Positions 60,753-64,000 of a stretch of DNA of 64,000 nt are shown here, one piece after another. This stretch comes from an uncultured Sphaerochaeta sp. Lineage in GTDB: Bacteria > Spirochaetota > Spirochaetia > Sphaerochaetales > Sphaerochaetaceae. The first letter of the stretch is position 1; each line of letters begins with the position of its first letter. A program made the position numbers and the translations under genes. Location of the stretch: contig NZ_OY781063.1 of assembly GCF_963676285.1 (NCBI RefSeq), forward strand, positions 992,001 through 1,056,000, given 5' to 3'. The notes beneath the pieces were generated by a model. The model saw only the letters and a list, made by a program, of their open reading frames with translations, did no database searches and was not told where the DNA came from.

Positions 60753-60771
60753 TTGTTCAATTAATGAACAA
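60753..60771. promoter_or_regulatory. Inverted repeat upstream of the NitT/TauT-type ABC operon
   Basis: TTGTTCA-ATTAA-TGAACAA has perfect seven-base arms. It lies 66 bp before the start codon and upstream of a weak promoter (TTGCAA at 60797-60802, then ATACAT or TACATT near 60820-60826). I see no thiamine or other riboswitch in 60665-60836. Confidence 0.45.
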
Positions 60772-60836
60772 CCATAACCAAAATACCGGCCGATGATTGC
60801 AAGAGTTTAGACAGGTGTGATACATTTTTCTCACAT

Positions 60837-61790
60837 ATGAAACTACTTAGAATACAAACCATGTTTATTCTCATCCTTTCCCTGGTGCTTATCACCACTG
60901 GATGTACAAAGGAAGAGCAGAAGGCTGTGCAACTAGACACAGAAGAGATAACCAAATCAGTTCCCTCCCTGAAAGTTGGAATGATGAGTGCAGTTGATGC
61001 AGCCCCCTTCTACCATGCATTGGAAGCAGGTTACTACGAAGATGAAGGTGTTGATGTCGAACTGGTGCTCTTTACCAACGGACAACATCGCCAGACAGCA
61101 CTGCAGACACAGCAGGTTGATGGAGCCATGAGTGACTTGGTAGCCCTTATCACCCAGAGCACCAGTGATTTTCGCCTGATCGGCACACTCTCGACAGACG
61201 GAGCTTTCCCCTTGCTTGCATCCGGCCCTCTTACGGAGGGAACAACGATAACGGCTGGAACGATGGAGATCAGCGTAACCAACTATCTCCTTGATGCATA
61301 CCTGGAAGATCGCTATGACGTTGAGAAGGTGTTCATCAATGAAATTCCTGCCCGTTTGGAAGCTGTCGTCTCCTCTCAGCTGGATACGGGCATCTTTCCT
61401 GAACCGTTTGCCAGCATCGGAGCGCTCAGGAATCTGGAGAAGCTCACATTCGAAGGTATACCGAAAGAGAGCCTGAACATCATTGCTTTCACCGAAAAGG
61501 CAATACAGGAGAAAGAAAGCCAGATCGCCGGATTTCATCGGGCATACGGTAGAGCAGTCAAGGATATCCAAGCTGACCCGGAGCTTGCCCGTACCGCCCT
61601 CATGAATGCTATTCCAGCACTGCCGGAAGCAATACGTGATACCATGGGCCTTCCTGAGTACCATGAGCCTTCCCTTCCAAGCGAATCCTTCACGAATGAG
61701 ATCATCTCCTGGACTGAGGGCGTAACCGGAACCAAGTATTCAGCAGGTGCCAAGGAACTCTTTGATACAAGGTTTGTAAACGCCTTATGA
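60837..61790 (+). CDS. ABC transporter substrate-binding lipoprotein, NitT/TauT/NMT1-THI5 type
   Basis: A 317-residue binding protein with lipobox Cys23 (LVLITTGCTKEE). The mature domain starts SLKVGMMSAVDAAPFYHALEAGYYEDEGVDVEL, the SsuA/TauA/ThiY-like pattern (landmarks AAPFYHALEAGYY and DEGVDVEL), followed by QTALQTQQVDGAMSD. Ligands in this group include sulfonates, taurine, thiamine precursors and nitrate; no riboswitch or biosynthetic neighbour decides here. There is no ribosome site, and the -10 box seems to end only about ten bases from the ATG. Confidence 0.87.
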   Translation: MKLLRIQTMFILILSLVLITTGCTKEEQKAVQLDTEEITKSVPSLKVGMMSAVDAAPFYHALEAGYYEDEGVDVELVLFTNGQHRQTALQTQQVDGAMSDLVALITQSTSDFRLIGTLSTDGAFPLLASGPLTEGTTITAGTMEISVTNYLLDAYLEDRYDVEKVFINEIPARLEAVVSSQLDTGIFPEPFASIGALRNLEKLTFEGIPKESLNIIAFTEKAIQEKESQIAGFHRAYGRAVKDIQADPELARTALMNAIPALPEAIRDTMGLPEYHEPSLPSESFTNEIISWTEGVTGTKYSAGAKELFDTRFVNAL

Positions 61791-62485
61791 TACTCTCCCT
61801 CACCGATGCCAAGCTTGACTATCCCAAGACCACTGCCTTTGAGCACTTTTCCTTGAATGTGAAGGCTGGGGAGATGGTCAGCATCATCGGTCCGAGCGGG
61901 TGTGGAAAAACCAGCCTGCTCTACACTATCGCCGGCTTGTTGCCCCTCTCTGGAGGAACCATGCAGAGAGCTGTTGGAAATGAGGGTGTGGCCCTCATGT
62001 TCCAACAGGACCGACTTCTTCCATGGAAACGCGTCATCAACAATGTATTGCTCGGCCTTCCTGGGGAGAAGACTGACGAGGCTGAAGAACTGCTACAGTC
62101 CATGGGGCTGGAAGCTGTGATGCAACACTATCCCCACGAACTCAGCGGAGGGATGAGGCAGCGTGTAGCGTTGGCAAGAGCATTAATTAGGAAACCTAAC
62201 ATACTATTGCTTGACGAACCACTCGCGAGCCTTGATGAACAACAGCGAGAGATGCTCCAGAATGATATCAAGGAGTATGTACAGCACCATTGCATAACCC
62301 TGATCCTTGTAACACACAGCCTTCAGGAGGCAGTATTCATGGGAAGCAGGATTGTTATGATGACTAACAAAGGGGTTTCCTACGAGTTGCATAACCAGCT
62401 CCATGAAGAAGCCAACCTTCGTACTCGTGATGAATTCTTCACTATGCAGAAGACTCTGCGTCATCATATGGAGGCTATGCAATGA
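61787..62485 (+). CDS. ABC transporter ATPase, SsuB/TauB/ThiZ type
   Basis: A 232-residue ATPase: Walker A GPSGCGKTSLL, Q-loop MFQQDRLLPWKRV (the LLPW is typical of the nitrate/sulfonate/taurine group), signature LSGGMRQRVALARAL, Walker B ILLLDEPLASLD and H-loop VTHSLQEA. ATGA overlap with both neighbours, so all three components are coupled. Confidence 0.93.
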   Translation: MILSLTDAKLDYPKTTAFEHFSLNVKAGEMVSIIGPSGCGKTSLLYTIAGLLPLSGGTMQRAVGNEGVALMFQQDRLLPWKRVINNVLLGLPGEKTDEAEELLQSMGLEAVMQHYPHELSGGMRQRVALARALIRKPNILLLDEPLASLDEQQREMLQNDIKEYVQHHCITLILVTHSLQEAVFMGSRIVMMTNKGVSYELHNQLHEEANLRTRDEFFTMQKTLRHHMEAMQ

Positions 62486-63213
62486 AGTACCTTAGAGGAA
62501 TGGTGGTAGTACTGATATTCTGGTACATTGCAGCATTCTTTGTTGCCTCGCCCGTTATCCCATTTCCCCATACTGTCCTCATGTATGCCATTGGACAATT
62601 CATCCCTCAGGAGATGCATCTGCATCTGCTCTATTCTCTCTACAGAATTCTTTCGGGTCTGTTCATTGCACTCTTCTTTGCCATTCCCACAGGGATGATC
62701 GCAGGGAGAGTACCTGCTCTGGACCGACTGATCTCCCCAGTTCTCTATTTGCTCTATCCACTACCGAAGATTGCTTTTCTGCCGGTATTCATGGTATTGC
62801 TGGGTATTGGAGACCTCTCCAAGATCATCTTGATTTCCGTCATCATCTATTTCCCTGCCTCAGTAACCATACGGGATGGGGTAAAGGAAATCCCGTTTGA
62901 GTTTCTTCAATTGGCAGAAGCATATCATCTGAGTAGAAAACAGATCCTGAAAGACATCATTTGGCCCGCAATCCTGCCACGTATTTTCTCTTCCCTGCGC
63001 ATCACACTGGGCATTTCTCTCTCTGTGTTGTTTATCAGTGAGACCTACGCTGCATCCCATGGACTGGGATACTCGATCATGAACTACTGGGTCATGGCCC
63101 AGTACACTGGTATGTATGCAGCTATTATGCTACTCAGCATTCTCGGGTTGCTGCTTTACATCATTGTGGATTGGGTGGAGAGATTATACGTACATCCAAG
63201 AACAAATAAGTGA
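62482..63213 (+). CDS. ABC transporter permease, SsuC/TauC/ThiX type
   Basis: A 243-residue permease with about six helices: the EAA-like loop reads PFEFLQLAEAYHLSRKQILKDIIWPAILPRIFSSLRI (landmarks AEAYHLS and ILPRIF), and SPVLYLLYPLPKIAFLPVFMVLLGIGD is characteristic of SsuC-type permeases. It completes a three-gene importer and is followed by a hairpin. Confidence 0.92.
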   Translation: MKYLRGMVVVLIFWYIAAFFVASPVIPFPHTVLMYAIGQFIPQEMHLHLLYSLYRILSGLFIALFFAIPTGMIAGRVPALDRLISPVLYLLYPLPKIAFLPVFMVLLGIGDLSKIILISVIIYFPASVTIRDGVKEIPFEFLQLAEAYHLSRKQILKDIIWPAILPRIFSSLRITLGISLSVLFISETYAASHGLGYSIMNYWVMAQYTGMYAAIMLLSILGLLLYIIVDWVERLYVHPRTNK

Positions 63214-63235
63214 CAACCTCCCAATCGGGAGGTTG
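63214..63235. terminator. Hairpin terminator between convergent genes
   Basis: CAACCTCCC-AATC-GGGAGGTTG is a perfect nine-base-pair stem directly behind the ABC permease stop. T-rich bases follow in either direction only weakly (CCTTAC to the right; CACTTATTTGTTC on the minus strand). It probably serves both converging operons. Confidence 0.7.
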
Positions 63236-63270
63236 CCTTACTAACCTATAAGAAAGTCAAAGAACCGTGG

Positions 63271-64000
63271 TTATTTGAAGAAATTCTTTCGAATCCAACG
63301 TTGTGACTCAACTGCATTTCCTTTTGCAAGCAAGTCCCTGATCTCCTGCATTACTTGGTCACTCAATTTTTCATCGATCATCTGGAGGAACTCTACACTT
63401 TCGCGTAATGCACCCTGGCCATCTTCTCGATACGGATACTGGTCCATGGAAAGCCACCCATCATACTTGGTCTCTTTCAACCAGAAAAGCATCTCAATGA
63501 ATCTGGGGAAATGCACTGATCCGACAATCATATCATCATCCCATGTTCCATAGTTATCGTTGAAATGCATATGAAACAGCTTCCTTCCGTACTCCTGCAA
63601 GATGACAATGGATTCAGATACATTTTCTCCTGCAACGAACGCATGGCCGGTATCTATGCAGACTCCCACGTTATCCAGCTTTGTCTCTTTTGCAAGCAGC
63701 AGGGTATCCGAAGCACGAGCCATGAAACTGAAATTCCGTGGCTCTTTTGGCTTATATTCGAGCGCGAATCTGATATCCGGTGCAGATGCTGCAACACTCT
63801 GGATAGCGTCCTTAAGCCACGCACGCTCCTGTACAAGATTGGACTGCAACGTATAGTCGTACCCATCCTGTCCCGGCCAGATATTCAGCGTTTTACAGTT
63901 GAGTTTTCTCGCCATTTCCACACATGCAAACGTATATTCCAATGCTTGCTTCCGAATTTCGCTATCCTTCGATGCAAGACAGCCTTTGCCCCATCGTTTC
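63271..64000 (-). CDS. Sugar phosphate isomerase/epimerase-like TIM-barrel protein, C-terminal part (cut by window edge)
   Basis: At least 242 residues of a xylose-isomerase-type barrel; the frame runs open to the window edge (visible start of the frame: KRWGKGCLASKDSEIRKQALEY), so an internal TTG at 63942 is not the real start. LNCKTLNIWPGQDGYDY, IRFALEYKPKEPRNF (Glu ligand), VGVCIDTGHAFVAG (Asp/His ligands), LFHMHFNDNYG and DGWLSMDQYPYRED show the four metal-binding positions. The WPGQDGYDY motif is typical of L-rhamnose/xylose-isomerase-like sugar isomerases. The substrate is unknown. Confidence 0.85.
   Translation of the reverse strand, partial: KRWGKGCLASKDSEIRKQALEYTFACVEMARKLNCKTLNIWPGQDGYDYTLQSNLVQERAWLKDAIQSVAASAPDIRFALEYKPKEPRNFSFMARASDTLLLAKETKLDNVGVCIDTGHAFVAGENVSESIVILQEYGRKLFHMHFNDNYGTWDDDMIVGSVHFPRFIEMLFWLKETKYDGWLSMDQYPYREDGQGALRESVEFLQMIDEKLSDQVMQEIRDLLAKGNAVESQRWIRKNFFK

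Noticed and set aside
60665..60836. Thiamine (TPP) riboswitch before the Thi-like ABC operon
   Set aside because: No CTGAGA-type core or paired arms are present; only an inverted repeat and a weak promoter are seen.

Overview
The window looks like a chromosomal segment of a free-living or gut, sugar-fermenting spirochaete close to Sphaerochaeta. Supporting points are the many TRAP/TTT/ABC carbohydrate and organic-acid transporters, secreted binding proteins whose leaders end in LFA-xG-KEAA, enoyl reduction by FabV, and AraC/FadR/DeoR-controlled catabolic operons. This is inference from gene content; there is no rRNA or other taxonomic marker. I see no rRNA, tRNA, CRISPR, insertion sequence or phage gene.

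Layout. (1) 1-4079, minus: a TTT transporter (tctC-tctB-tctA) followed by a cut-off SDR gene, with a FadR-type regulator upstream. (2) 4370-10013 with dctP to 11262, minus: a TRAP transporter (P-Q-M), a zinc dehydrogenase, then a GC-rich three-gene cassette (split transketolase and tartronate semialdehyde reductase); a divergent FadR-type regulator follows. (3) 12223-15600: an orphan sodium-pump beta subunit with a tiny gamma-like partner, an acetyltransferase and a second zinc dehydrogenase. (4) 15668-23490, minus, AT-rich: an ABC sugar importer, two cytoplasmic glycoside hydrolases and a nucleoside-hydrolase-like protein, with a DeoR regulator upstream. (5) 24728-29407, plus: isomerase, split transketolase and FGGY kinase operon, then a transaldolase-like protein, an AraC regulator and a few metabolic singletons (to 35331). 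(6) 35415-39251, minus: EtfB-EtfA-GlcD-TetR, resembling the electron-confurcating lactate dehydrogenase. (7) 39395-42517: gene remnant with tandem repeats, glycerol-1-phosphate dehydrogenase, SGNH hydrolase and HAD hydrolase. (8) 42664-49002, minus: a YesMN-type two-component system, a DctP-like lipoprotein and a TRAP transporter. (9) 49079-51477, plus: a YcxB-like protein, a MarR regulator and a MATE exporter. (10) 51474-60625: acetyl-CoA carboxylase (accBCDA) divergent from a type II fatty-acid cluster (fabH-D-G-F-Z-V). (11) 60837-64000: a NitT/TauT/Thi-type ABC importer and a cut-off sugar isomerase/epimerase.

How it fits together. Regions 4 and 5 look like one catabolic module: import of a glycoside, cleavage inside the cell, isomerisation, phosphorylation, and two-carbon transfer by transketolase. 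The gene set matches the non-oxidative apiose pathway (isomerase, apulokinase, AptA/AptB transketolase), and one hydrolase belongs to a DUF4038-like group related to apiosidases; this is the most interesting hypothesis here, but it remains inference. The acc and fab operons diverge from one palindrome that contains both -35 boxes. In the four transporter operons that place an ordinary binding-protein gene before membrane genes with a gap, a strong hairpin lies in that gap, although the four hairpins share no sequence.
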